Positions 1 through 8,758 of a stretch of DNA of 11,720 nt are shown here, piece by piece (within the stretch, counting starts at the first letter, position 1; every line of letters begins with the position of its first letter). The notes below the pieces were generated by a model. It was not told the DNA's origin and did not search any database. It saw only the letters and a list, made by a program, of their open reading frames with translations. A program made the translations under genes and the position numbers. Origin of the DNA: Euperipatoides rowelli (Eukaryota > Onychophora > Udeonychophora > Euonychophora > Peripatopsidae). The stretch lies in NCBI GenBank assembly GCA_003024985.2, contig PXIH01S0014997.1; one strand, given 5' to 3'.

Positions 1-658
1 GTGAAAATCTTGCACATGTGCTTTTCTAAAAAAGTGTCTGACTGTTGCCATTTTATTATATAGGATGCTATAATCTCAATGAATATCTCATCTTTAATTG
101 TAGAATGGATTTCATCTTTTTATTCAATAGATTACAAATCAAGTTACAAACATTGCCAAATCACCACTAGAATCTGCATTTTTCCTTACTGGCGATATAC
201 TTAAATCTGTCAAAGCTTTTTCTATTCTCAGGGTGAATAATGAGAAAGACTTTAAGTGGTCTCAACATGCCGATTCTAGTATCTCCAAAGCATATAAACG
301 CCTTATCATTTTATATAAAAACTTACGATTAATCTGTAATATTTTCTTACTTAAAAAAATTTATATTAATTTTATTTGTTCATTTTTAGAGTACTGCTCT
401 GTAGTTTGGTCCAACGCCATCACTAAATCTCAATTAGCTCGGATTGAGTTGGTTCATAAAAAAGCAGTAAAAATTGGTAATTGGAATATTTCCTATGAGA
501 AAGCATTATTCAGACTTGATCTCATTTCTTTAGAAAATAGACGTCAATTTTCTTTCTCTTTTATTGATTTATTTCCTAAAGTCTTGCAGGATTGGATTAT
601 GCCACCGGGCAACCAGGCATTTACCCGGTGGGCCATTATGCATCATGGGCTGGTCTAA
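1..658 (+). mobile_element. LINE reverse transcriptase C-terminal fragment (5' end outside window)
   Basis: This is the C-terminal part of a non-LTR retrotransposon ORF2, the protein that copies the element's RNA at a nicked chromosomal target. An uninterrupted frame runs from 131 to 658. It opens with the usual post-catalytic stretch (SPLESAFF at 161, then a degenerate LGV-type motif). Next come DFKWSQH and KAYKRL, then the hallmark SFLEYCSVVW near 390-420. The block SQLARIELVHKKAVKI and the ENRRQFSFSF segment (around 532-560) follow. Weak similarity before the stop at 128-130 suggests the element continues to the left edge, with stops at 61 and 128. The catalytic YxDD motif is not in the window. 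The last 20 or so residues do not resemble a LINE end and coincide with a GC-rich hairpin. The family is different from the large minus-strand LINE, although the same domain is present. LINE identity is firm; the clade is not. Confidence 0.85.
602..631. repeat. GC-rich 8-bp inverted repeat (hairpin)
   Basis: CCACCGGG at 602-609 is perfectly complementary to CCCGGTGG at 624-631, leaving a 14-nt loop. The stretch is much richer in G+C than its surroundings. It interrupts the expected C-terminus of the LINE reading frame. It may be the LINE's own 3' structure or the edge of a separate element inserted there. Confidence 0.6.
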
Positions 659-2200
659 AATTGTCCACAATTTAAGCACTCTATTTCATATTAACAGTCT
701 ATTATTAAATTTCCTGCTTACAGTACCTTACTAAATCATTAATTTTATCTATCAAAAATGCCTGGCTAAGTTGCTGTACTTTATTTTACAGAAAGCACAT
801 TTAATATCTTAATTATTTTATATGAATTTCTTTTAATTTTCATGATGATTTAATGAAAATAGAAATCGGCATATTCTGACTAAATCTAGTCTAGTGTTTT
901 CCAACGATAGAAATACAGTAACTCTGTCGTAACAACACATTCTCATTCCTGCATTACGTTGCATTTGATTTGACTGTCAAAATATTTGAATAGGCAATAG
1001 GAAATCATTCATAGTAGGCTATGTGTAAAGACTCATATTCTGTTTTAATCAGTCAAGCAAATGTGCATAATTTGTATATAGGGATTGATCCACAATCAAT
1101 GAAATTACTCTAAAGTTCTAAATAATAGCAATTTAAATTCCTCTTCTTATTTCCAAATGTTGTATGGTGGTTTTTTAGTGTTATTAGCCTAGTATGGTGT
1201 TTCTTTTATCTTTAAATTATGATACCCAGGTTGATCAGCCATTGAAAAAAAAAATATTTTGTTAACATTCCAGGTCATTTGAAATTAATAAATATTTGAT
1301 CAAATCATATAAAAAAATATATTTTATGTTTTCTTTTATTAAATAGAAAACTTATTTACAAAGATTATTTTTCTTATATAATAGCAATTACTGAATGCCA
1401 TATTTAGTTCCTACATCTTCTAGCATCCTAATCATTACCACTTGTTACATCCAAAGTTTTGCAACTGTGTAATATGTAGGCCTTTTTATTTTATTTTTTA
1501 ATGAAGTAGACCTTCACCAATAAACTTCCGACAGGTAAAATTTATACAATATTGTTCATAATAAATCTGTGGGTAGTATAGTCAATTTTGAGCTGTTCTA
1601 TTATTTCAGCCAATTTATAATTTTGTTCTCATAAATGCAATTTTGAAAAAAAAAAAAAATCTTTAAAATAGGTGGAAGATGAAAATCGATGGTTATTCAC
1701 TTATAGTAGTGAAATTTTATGAAATACCTTTCTGTCTATACTAATCTATTTGTGATACAATATTGAATGAAAGTCCATGACTTAAAATACATACAATTTT
1801 AAATAAAAAATAAATAGTAAAAAAAAAGTACATTAAAATAAAATCAATAAATGCAATCATTCGAATAAAAATACAACTTCAGTCTATTCCTAATTGTTAT
1901 GGTTTCTTTTGAGATTACTGCTTTAATTTAGAGTTTGCTTTTTATCATACTGTTAATCCAATTCTCATGTAATAAGGTAATCTTAAATTTATTAATTGGA
2001 ATTATTGTACTTCCTGTGATTTCACATCAGGTTTATTTTTAATGTGTTATTTTTGCTTTAGTATAAGTTATAAGAATAAATCAATATAGCCTTCTGTAAC
2101 TAAGAATTTGGCTAATGTCTAAAAATTCCCAAATACAAAGGAACTACTTAAATTAATAAAATTATTTTAATATAAAATGTCACCATTTTTTTTTTAATCT
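659..2200. other. Gene-free A+T-rich stretch
   Basis: No coding region, RNA gene or recognisable transposon is visible in either strand. The stretch is dominated by A and T runs, for example around 1243-1255 and 1645-1660, and stops are dense in all frames. Isolated splice-like strings occur (for example a pyrimidine-rich TTTTACAG near 785), but no open exon follows them. Confidence 0.7.
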
Positions 2201-2223
2201 TCACTCATGAAACTTAAAGGGAA

Positions 2224-2250
2224 GGGGGGGGGGTGACTTTAGGGTCACCC
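2224..2250. repeat. G-tract followed by 7-bp hairpin
   Basis: A run of G at 2224-2233 leads straight into GGGTGAC (2231-2237), which pairs with GTCACCC (2244-2250) across a 6-nt loop. About 100 bp further on, a pyrimidine-rich CCCTCCTCCC (around 2351-2360) roughly complements the G-tract. The block from about 2220 to 2362 could therefore be a small non-autonomous element with poor terminal inverted repeats. No target-site duplication was identified. Confidence 0.4.
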
Positions 2251-2492
2251 AATTCCCAATAAATTTTCTATAAACACCTAACAATATTTCAGATAAAAAC
2301 TCAAATTAAAGCTGTCAAAATTTTTTTGGGAGGTGCAATTCATCTTATATCCCTCCTCCCACTAAAAAACTATCTACTATGTATTATTAGTCTTTATTAT
2401 ATTGTGAAACTAGACTTTCTATTTTAATAGATCTTACATAAATTAAATTTTTGCATTGTGAATACACCAAGTTAGCCTATTTCTGTTTAAAA

Positions 2493-2505
2493 GGGGGGGG
2501 GGGGG
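2493..2505. repeat. Poly-G tract (13 G)
   Basis: A run of thirteen G occurs in otherwise A+T-rich DNA. Long G runs are rare in such a background and are also prone to assembly error. Confidence 0.9.
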
Positions 2506-2519
2506 TATTGTAATCTTTA

Positions 2520-2720
2520 TCCCCAACATTGGGTGCTAGCTCCGCATTTCAATGGGGTGAAACCCTTCTATCTATAAAATTACATTGTGGGCTCCTAGAA
2601 AGGGCTGATTAGTAATTGTTTTGCCCAGGCTGGAATTTTTTAACAATCCAACACTGCCTGATGTCTTGCCAATGAAATGTTATTCTATCTCAAATCATAG
2701 TACTAGAAATTCTGTAAAAT
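2520..2720. other. Unassigned island of higher G+C
   Basis: This stretch is less A+T-rich than its flanks and carries several words that look non-random, for example GGGTGCTAGCTCCGC and GCCCAGGCTGG. No frame stays open long enough to call a gene. It lies upstream of the apparent LINE 3' end at 2860-2977 and may be the degraded C-terminal coding part of that element. I could not align it convincingly to a reverse transcriptase end. Confidence 0.35.
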
Positions 2721-2819
2721 AATTTCAAGAATCTTTCAGAACCAAATGTTACCGCTTTCTTCTCCTATATCCAATATTGCAATATGAACCTCCATTGATT
2801 TTATATACATATTTAATTA

Positions 2820-2835
2820 TTTTTTTTTTTTTTTT
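2820..2835. repeat. Poly-T tract (16 T)
   Basis: Sixteen consecutive T lie just before the LINE-like 3' end. Confidence 0.9.
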
Positions 2836-2859
2836 GTCATTTCATTTTATATTTAATAC

Positions 2860-2977
2860 TGATCCATTTGTAAATGCTAGCCATATCCGCTTTGGGCTAG
2901 GGTAAATATATTGCCTTTCTGTACATATAATATTCTGGTTTAAATAAATAACCCTTAAATAATAATAAATAAATTCA
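2860..2977 (+). mobile_element. Probable LINE 3' terminus (3' UTR, stem-loop and tail)
   Basis: A 6-bp stem (CTAGCC at 2877-2882 with GGCTAG at 2895-2900, 12-nt loop) is followed by about 40 bases, then AATAAA-type words and a TAA-rich tail ending near 2977. The terminal words TAAATAAAT, CC(C)T(T) and AAATAATAATAA recur in the same order at the end of the large minus-strand LINE (5090-5116 read on the minus strand). That similarity is the main reason for the call. Stem-loops near the 3' end are used for template recognition by the reverse transcriptase in several LINE families. No clear coding sequence remains upstream, so this would be a short, strongly 5'-truncated or eroded copy. Confidence 0.5.
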
Positions 2978-3392
2978 ACACTTTTGATGTCATGAAACGT
3001 CAACCAACCATCTTCTTAGCAAGTACAATATATACTGTGTTTTAAGTAATTTTCACTATACAGTTTGAGTTTGCATCAACATACAATACATTATATTATT
3101 TATTTTCAAAACTACTTTGATAAAGTATTTTTCAGTGGATTCGAAGTAAATTTTTGAAAAATAAAATTCATTTTATTACAAATAAATTTAGAATATTAGC
3201 TAATTACTGTTTTCAACTTTTTTATTTGTAGAATTTTGTTTAAATTTTTCTTAATGTTATAAATTAAATTTCTTTATGGTTTAAAACACTTTATTATTAA
3301 AAACAAACTAATCCACACATTGCATTCTTGAGTCTTTGAATGTGCTGCCATCTAGTAACACTATCTTAACTATTTTTTTTTAACCATCTTCA
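2978..3392. other. Non-coding A+T-rich DNA downstream of host gene
   Basis: No gene or element is recognised here. On the minus strand this is the sequence downstream of the candidate last exon, and it contains further AATAAA words (for example around 3220 and 3288). The transcript end could therefore lie further down than the first candidate signal. Confidence 0.5.
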
Positions 3393-3398
3393 TTTATT
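3393..3398 (-). promoter_or_regulatory. Candidate poly(A) signal AATAAA
   Basis: TTTATT on the plus strand reads AATAAA on the minus strand. It is the first such hexamer I found downstream of the candidate stop codon at 3744-3746 and would give a 3' UTR of about 350 nt. In DNA this A+T-rich the hexamer is common by chance. Confidence 0.3.
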
Positions 3399-3743
3399 AT
3401 GAATAAACTCAAAAATGTTGACGTGTATTTGTTACATAAATAATTATTCAAGGAAAAACAAATGATTTTTAATCAAGAATTTTTAATTTCTTTAAAAAGA
3501 AATAGTTTTAAAAATAGATCATTTAAGAATAGTTTAAATAAAACAGGAGGAATAAAAAATAATATGCATTAGTGAATAAATGCAAAGTAATTTACAGTAT
3601 TTCTGGTTCCATCAGTTTCCAGATTCAAGATAGTGAATATGCTCACAGAGAGTTATTTATATTTTTAGTAGTTAGTATGTCCGAGATTCACTCATTCCTA
3701 ATAAAAGTTGCCTTGGTAAAGATCAATATTTAAATTCTAGAAA

Positions 3744-3776
3744 TCAGTGCCTTATTTCTGCCAGAAGTTTCCCTGC
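3744..3776 (-). CDS. Candidate terminal coding exon of the host gene
   Basis: Read on the minus strand, a long pyrimidine run ends in TTTACAG (AG at 3778-3777), a strong 3' splice site. The sequence that follows encodes AGKLLAEIRH and then TGA at 3746-3744. It starts in phase 0. The exon at 8530-8758 ends in phase 0, so the two join in frame to give ILAMQK followed by AGKLLAEIRH, a helical C-terminus of uniform character. What is seen is the splice acceptor, the phase match and the stop. That the two exons belong together is inferred. The 4.75-kb intron between them holds a large LINE in the same orientation. The other two frames from this acceptor give less natural ends. A longer minus-strand frame over 3730-3924 runs through the pyrimidine tract and is low-complexity, so it is not preferred. 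Confidence 0.5.
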   Translation of the reverse strand, partial: AGKLLAEIRH

Positions 3777-5080
3777 CTGTAAAGAAAAAAAAAACATCAT
3801 AATCATTATTATTTTTCTTTATCATAATATGCATAATACCTATAAACATTATAAAATTTACTATCACCATGATATTGAAAATGATGATGATAATAGTTAC
3901 AATAATTAAGATAAAAAAAGACATAAAATGTAAATTAATACATGTAATCAGACTAATTTAAAGTTCTTAAGCAATATTAGAAGGCATTAAATAGCATTGA
4001 AAAATTGTAAAGTAAGACACTTCTCACTATAGTCACTTTGATGTGCAATCATTGCAAAACTATAGCAATATTACCAGTGTAAATATTCAATTCTGAAAAT
4101 GTTTGCAGTATTTATTTCACATAGGTTTCAAGTATAGAGTTGTGATTGATACTTAAAGTCACCAATAAAAAAAAACAAAAAAAAAACAATATAAATTTTA
4201 TATTAAAAAAATAGAACTTGCTAAGAAAATGTCACATCTTTCAAAATATCTTATTTAAATATATTAATTAAAAAATATACATTACTTTGGAATGCCTATC
4301 TATTTAACACGATATTGATTAATACCAGTTAGGAATAATTTATTAAGTAGAATGTTATATACAACAGTATCGAAAGAATTTGTATAACAAGTATATAATA
4401 ATTTGTTTTCCTGAATCTCGTAGCTTTGCCTAATCATTTAATGCTCTTATCAGGTTTGTGTAGATCAATTTTTTCTAAAGCCATGTTGATGTTCTGCTAA
4501 AATTTTGTGGTCTTCTAAACAACTTTCTAATCTAAATTTTGTGATTTTTTTCTGCTATTTTAGGATTTTTTTAGGTCTGTAGTTTTCGATTTTGTATTTT
4601 GAATCCTTCTTATACTTTGGGGTAACTGTCAGATAAAACTCCATTGATCAAACTCAGGTTCTAAAAGCTATATACAAGGTGTGTAAAGAATTGATTACAG
4701 TTTTTAATTATAATATATGGAATTTCATCAACTATAGTGGAAAAGGACTCCTTTAATAGATTTAATTATATTTGAAATTTAATTGTTATTGATGAAAAAA
4801 ATCACTATTTAGAATACTTAAATCGAAATCAAGACTAAATATACTGTAGCTGTATTTGAAGATTTTATAATCAGAAATTCTCCCAAAGTTTGATGGTCTG
4901 TTAGGTTCTCTGTATCAGTAACTATTTTCTCTATTGTTGAAGGAATATGTGAATTACTGCTTCGAATGATATACAATAAGTGACTAATATTATATTTAGA
5001 TTTTATAACAACAGTTTCATCATATTTCTTTTTGCTAAAATTTATAGCTATTTTTAAGGGATTACAGGTAGTTTTGCAGT

Positions 5081-5267
5081 TATTATATTATTATTATTAT
5101 TTAGGATTTATTTATCACTCGCATAATACATAAAACAGTAATAATCACTAAGTATTACATACTCCATCTACATGCATTGACCTCTAAATAAATAAAGATG
5201 TATGCATATAGTACAAAAAAAAAACACACAAAAAACGTGAAAATAAATAAATAAGGAAAATCATACA
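5081..5267 (-). mobile_element. 3' UTR and tail of the minus-strand LINE
   Basis: After the stop near 5268 the minus strand runs through a T-rich block, a moderately complex sequence (5105-5200) and then AATAAATCC and a TAA/ATT-rich tail at 5103-5081. The end closely resembles the plus-strand terminus at 2938-2977. Tails of simple TAA-type repeats rather than pure poly(A) are typical of several LINE clades. Confidence 0.75.
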
Positions 5268-6942
5268 TTATTTACCACCATCAAGCAATCTGTAAAAAGA
5301 TTGAATAAGTGACTTTGCATAACGAACAGTTTTAACATAGTGGAAGTAGATATTATTCGCTGCTCTGGTTTCTCTACCGGAAATTGTAACCCTTCTGGTG
5401 GGCGCGAACTCAGATTTTTCAAGAAAAAAGACCTCTCAAACTTGGTAGAAAGTAATTCTCTTCTCTCATGCAAGGAAGCTAACTTAAGAGAAATCAGCGC
5501 CACACTATAATCAATATAATTAGCACCAAGAATTATTTTGCACACTCTTTTCTGGAATACTTCATAGGAATTTCTTTGTTGAATGGTTAGGGATCCGTGC
5601 CAAGCAGGGCAACAGTACTCTAAATGGCATCGAATAAAGGTGGTATATACATGAATCATAACGTCAGTTTTTGCTCTCAGACTTCGCAGTTTATATAGTA
5701 AGTGCACTTTGCCATTAGCTTTTCTAATCATGTATTCAACGTGAGTCCCACCTTAAATCAGCTTGCATGTATATCCCCAAAATTTTGTAACTTTTCACAG
5801 GGTTTAAAACAAAGTCACTTAGCTCAACATTAAAACTAACTTCCCTTCTCATAAAGTTATGTATCATGTAAGTCTATTTAGTTACATTCAACCTCATCTT
5901 ACACCGCTCCGACTCACTCCGAATAGAAACCAGATTGTTAATAACAGCAGACTGCACTACCTCAGGTGAACCCAAGCATACAGTAATAAGGTCATCTAAG
6001 TACTTACAATGATTAAACATACTTAATGTAAGATCATTAGTAGCAATTATAAACAACAAAGAATTCACCGATGACCCCTGAGGTACCCCATTTGAACTTT
6101 CCCAATTTATTATTTCATTAGAACCCGGTATGCACACCGACTAAGTTCTTTCCTCAAGAAAAGAACACAACCAATTCAGTAAATAAAGGCTAACATTCAT
6201 ATTAAATAAGGTATCCAACAGTTTATTATGACAAACCAGATTAAATGCTTTAGAGAAGTCAGTAATTATTGTAGTAGCTATAACTCCACTTTTATCCAAT
6301 GAACTGAGCAAAGAGTCAATGTAATGCACCATGTACTGACAAGCAGAATGGCCAGGCAAACCCCCAAACTGTTTGGGGTCAAGTAAGGGCATTACCTCAC
6401 GTAACAGAGCATTAGAAACAAATTTTTCCAATAACTTAGCAATACGGGAAGTCATAGACAAAGGTCTGACATCACTAGGACAGCGAGGAATTTTAGTTTT
6501 GGGTATTAATATAATGTATTCCTGTTTCCAAATAGATGGCAATAACCACTAGTCAAAGATGCATTCAAAATCCTGGTCAAAGGTTCACAAAGTTCATAAG
6601 CAAAATGTCTCAGAATAAATGTAGGTACGCAATCAGGAGTGGTAGTATTTTTATCAGGTGTCTTCAAAAGTTCATTTAGCACCCAAAACATATCAATAAT
6701 AGGTGGTTTAGAAGTGGGAAGGAAAGCAGGAAGCTCTGCCCACGATAACAACACGCAGTTTCTTTAATCTCCGAGCATGTGTTAACGTAAGAATCGCTGA
6801 CAGACATTCCGGGAAAACAAATACTCTTACGACTAGAAAAACAGTTAATTTTTTTACTGATTATATTGTAAAAGTTTCTAGAACTAAAAATGACGTTTTT
6901 CATTAACTTAGAATACTCAATTCTTTTAACTCTTTTAATCAT
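5268..6942 (-). pseudogene. LINE reverse transcriptase domain, multiply disrupted
   Basis: The polymerase of the same element. Reading down the minus strand there is a linker with KRVKRIEYSKLMKNV, then the N-terminal block ending in LTRILNASLTSG and ILIPKTKIPRCPSDVRPLS. Next come QFGGLPGHSA and motif A TDFSKAFNLVCHN, with catalytic Asp at 6260-6258. GVPQGS follows, then motif C KYLDDL with the Asp pair at 5996-5991. The thumb region has LGIYMQADLRW, then FIRCHLEYCCPAWH and FQKRVCKIILGA. Frames change near 6730, 6545, 5880, 5740 and 5320. A TAG at 6141-6143 falls where related elements usually have Gln after a FLxxRT motif, consistent with a CAG to TAG change. After the last shift a frame ending VKTVRYAKSLIQSFYRLLDG stops at 5270-5268, which fits the family C-terminus better than the open frame ending at 5261. 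The second Asp of motif A is Asn. Confidence 0.92.
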
Positions 6943-6947
6943 TTTTT

Positions 6948-7912
6948 TTAATTCCTAACCAACAAGTTTGACATCAGTAGAATATCCTTGTTTTTTAAAT
7001 TTGTCTTCCTTTCTTTAATCCGCCTCTTAATATCAGGACCGAACCATGACTTATTACAAGGATCCACAGTTCTCTCTTCCAACATAAAGCTATTTTTAAA
7101 AAAAAATCTAATTCTTTCATTAAAACTACAGACAGCTTCATCAATATTAACATCAACACCACCGATAACATTGCTCCAGTCACACATAGACAAAAGCCTC
7201 CCCGTGGCATTAAAGCTCGATTGCTTTTTTGGTCTGCATTGGTAAGCGATTACTTCCTTCTTATTAATACTAAAAAGATCGCAACTCAAAATAATAGTTC
7301 CATGGTCTGATTCGCCCACAGGTGCAAAGACACGGGCACTAAAACCAGCTGCACTATCAACAAAGCATTTATCCAGAATTCTGCTACCACACATAGCCTC
7401 CCTAACTATTNGTTTAAAGTTTCTCATACAAATAATGTCAGAAGTTTTCATGTCATTGAAATCACCAAGTACAAACACACTAGCTGCTAAATTAGCGGAC
7501 AAGTATTTGTCAATTTCAAATTTAATATATTCAGCCGTCTGTACTTGGTATAGATCCGCAGGCGGTGAATAGATGGCAATGATCACCAAAAACAGCATTT
7601 CACGAGGCAAGTATCCCGTCTAAATGCTAAAGATAGACACTCCATGTTAATATCCTCTGATTCATTACTGTTAAGTTTCGTGATGCTTTTCATCACATAA
7701 ACAGACAAACTACCACCTTTAGATTTATCTTTTCTCCGCCGAGTTCGATGAAAACTATCATAGCCGGAGATATCCAATCCTAGTAGATCTTCCTCACAGA
7801 GCCAGGTCGCCAAATTAACTGCCACATCCGGGTTTTCCAAAATCATCTTAGCACAGAACTCGTCAAACTTATTTCTAATAGACCGTAAATTAGTTAATAA
7901 AATGTAGGGGAA
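6948..7912 (-). pseudogene. LINE endonuclease domain, frameshifted
   Basis: This is the endonuclease that would nick target DNA. The domain starts around NLRSIRNKFDEF (about 7891-7857), the usual opening of LINE endonucleases. It continues through NLATWL (about 7816-7799), a Y-R-R...KGG segment, IAIYSPP (near 7580), LGDFND (codons around 7469-7452) and GESDH (codons around 7313-7299). The GDFN and SDH motifs carry the metal-binding and catalytic Asp, Asn and His. The position normally held by the catalytic Glu of the ETWL motif is Ala here (GCG at 7810-7808), which should abolish activity. A frameshift near 7600-7615 separates the first part from the second, and a stop at 6950-6948 ends the downstream part, after which the frame changes. 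The N at 7411 makes one residue unreadable. Confidence 0.9.
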
Positions 7913-8529
7913 CTCAAACGAAACATTAGTGGTTCCAATGGATATTAAATTGCTCCTGTTTATCTCAATAGATCACATTGAAAAACCAAAGCCATTACTA
8001 ACCAACCTTCCATCACCCGTGCAACGAGAGGGGATATGGCGAATGTGACACTTAGTCTATGCCACCTCTACTACCTCTAACCGGATAAAAACTCTTTTTG
8101 ATGCCGAGATCAAAAATTATTTTACTCACCTCTACTGATAGAAGTTGAGCTATCTTAAAAAAACGAAACACTTTCAGATCATAATTGGTAATATTTTTAT
8201 TTTTGATATGTCATAAAAAACTATTTTTTTTCAATGGCGATTTTAATTTCATCTATAAACCATTTATTTTTTCTTGCTTTTTTTAAAGATAATATCCTTT
8301 TAAGTTTGATATGATATATTATATTTCACCACAAGACAATAACCAGAATATGACAAAACTTTTTAGTCATTACAAAAAAAAAAAAAAATGTTAATTAATA
8401 GTAAAGAGCCATAAATTATTTATCAGAGATAAATGCAGCTTGCAAGCGACAGATTATTGATCTTGCCTAAGATGCAAGCATACAATTCGGAATGACAAAC
8501 ATCCTGTTAAAGGTTACTAATTTAGATAC

Positions 8530-8758
8530 CTTTTGCATAGCTAGGATCCAAGCTAAGGCCTGCTTTTTATTTGGTGTGGTGGCAGCAATCAGTTTAAGGT
8601 CTTGAAGATTGCCTTGCAAAGTTTTGTACTTCATCAGTAAACTGCTGGGCATCATGTTACCCTGATAATCTTCAGTGCTGTAGGTGTTAATGGAAATAGC
8701 TCTATTCATGTCAAGAGGGTCCCTTTGTACTGACTGACCACCATCAAATAATAGATAC
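8530..8758 (-). CDS. Internal coding exon of an unidentified host protein
   Basis: This 229-bp exon is flanked by a 3' splice site (ATTATGTTTTAG, AG at 8760-8759) and a 5' splice site (AAAAG then GTATCT at 8529-8524). It starts with the third base of a split codon and then encodes 76 residues, beginning YLLFDGGQSVQRDPLD and ending NKKQALAWILAMQK. Its base composition is far less A+T-rich than its surroundings and no stop interrupts it. The residues look like a polar, partly helical C-terminal region, with a likely amphipathic helix over SSLLMKYKTLQGNLQDL and another over QALAWILAMQK. I do not recognise the family and give no function. An ATG at 8709 lies inside the exon, but the frame continues upstream to the splice site, so it is probably not the start. 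If the donor is not used, the frame would run on to a stop at 8467. The preceding exon was not found and is probably beyond the right edge. Confidence 0.72.

Larger units (their letters stand above)
5081..8120 (-). mobile_element. Decayed non-LTR retrotransposon (CR1/Jockey/L2-like LINE)
   Basis: Read on the minus strand, the order is a poorly conserved N-terminal region (about 8120-7912), an apurinic-type endonuclease (about 7912-7200), a linker, a reverse transcriptase (about 6750-5268), a 3' UTR, and an ATT/TAA-rich tail at 5081-5103. This is the standard ORF2 architecture of LINEs that integrate by target-primed reverse transcription. The copy is dead: the coding sequence passes through several frames and carries in-frame stops (for example TGA at 7973-7975 and TAG at 6141-6143). 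About 3 kb remain. No separate ORF1 is visible, which suggests 5' truncation or a single-ORF family. No convincing target-site duplication was found. The element lies inside the predicted intron between exons at 8530-8758 and 3744-3776. Confidence 0.93.
3777..8529 (-). other. Predicted host-gene intron hosting a LINE
   Basis: This is the interval between the donor at 8529-8528 (AAAAG then GTATCT on the minus strand) and the acceptor at 3778-3777. From 3785 to about 5080 it is A+T-rich DNA with A-runs (for example 4168-4188) and no recognised element. From 5081 to about 8120 it is occupied by a decayed LINE in the same orientation as the gene. The remaining 400 or so bases are A+T-rich with a 14- to 15-base A-run near 8375. 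The donor departs from the GTAAGT consensus after the first four bases. Confidence 0.45.

Noticed and set aside
602-631. Hairpin as a bacterial-type transcription terminator
   Set aside because: The context is animal genomic DNA inside a LINE fragment, and no U-run follows directly.
3730-3924. Minus-strand 64-codon open frame
   Set aside because: Most of it is Ile/Met/Phe/Asn-rich low-complexity translation of A+T-rich DNA. It crosses a pyrimidine tract and splice acceptor. The short exon at 3744-3776 in another frame is the better reading.
6988-7245. Plus-strand open frame of 85 codons, and a minus-strand frame at 6995-7210
   Set aside because: Both overlap the LINE coding region in other frames and have no recognisable motif.
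5040-8170. Target-site duplication around the large LINE
   Set aside because: I compared the sequence next to the tail at 5081 with that beyond 8120 and found only 6-base words such as AGCTAT, no more than chance.
8467-8529. Read-through extension of the host exon to a stop at 8467
   Set aside because: A GT donor sits right after MQK, and the extension changes character and composition. It remains the alternative if the splice is not confirmed.
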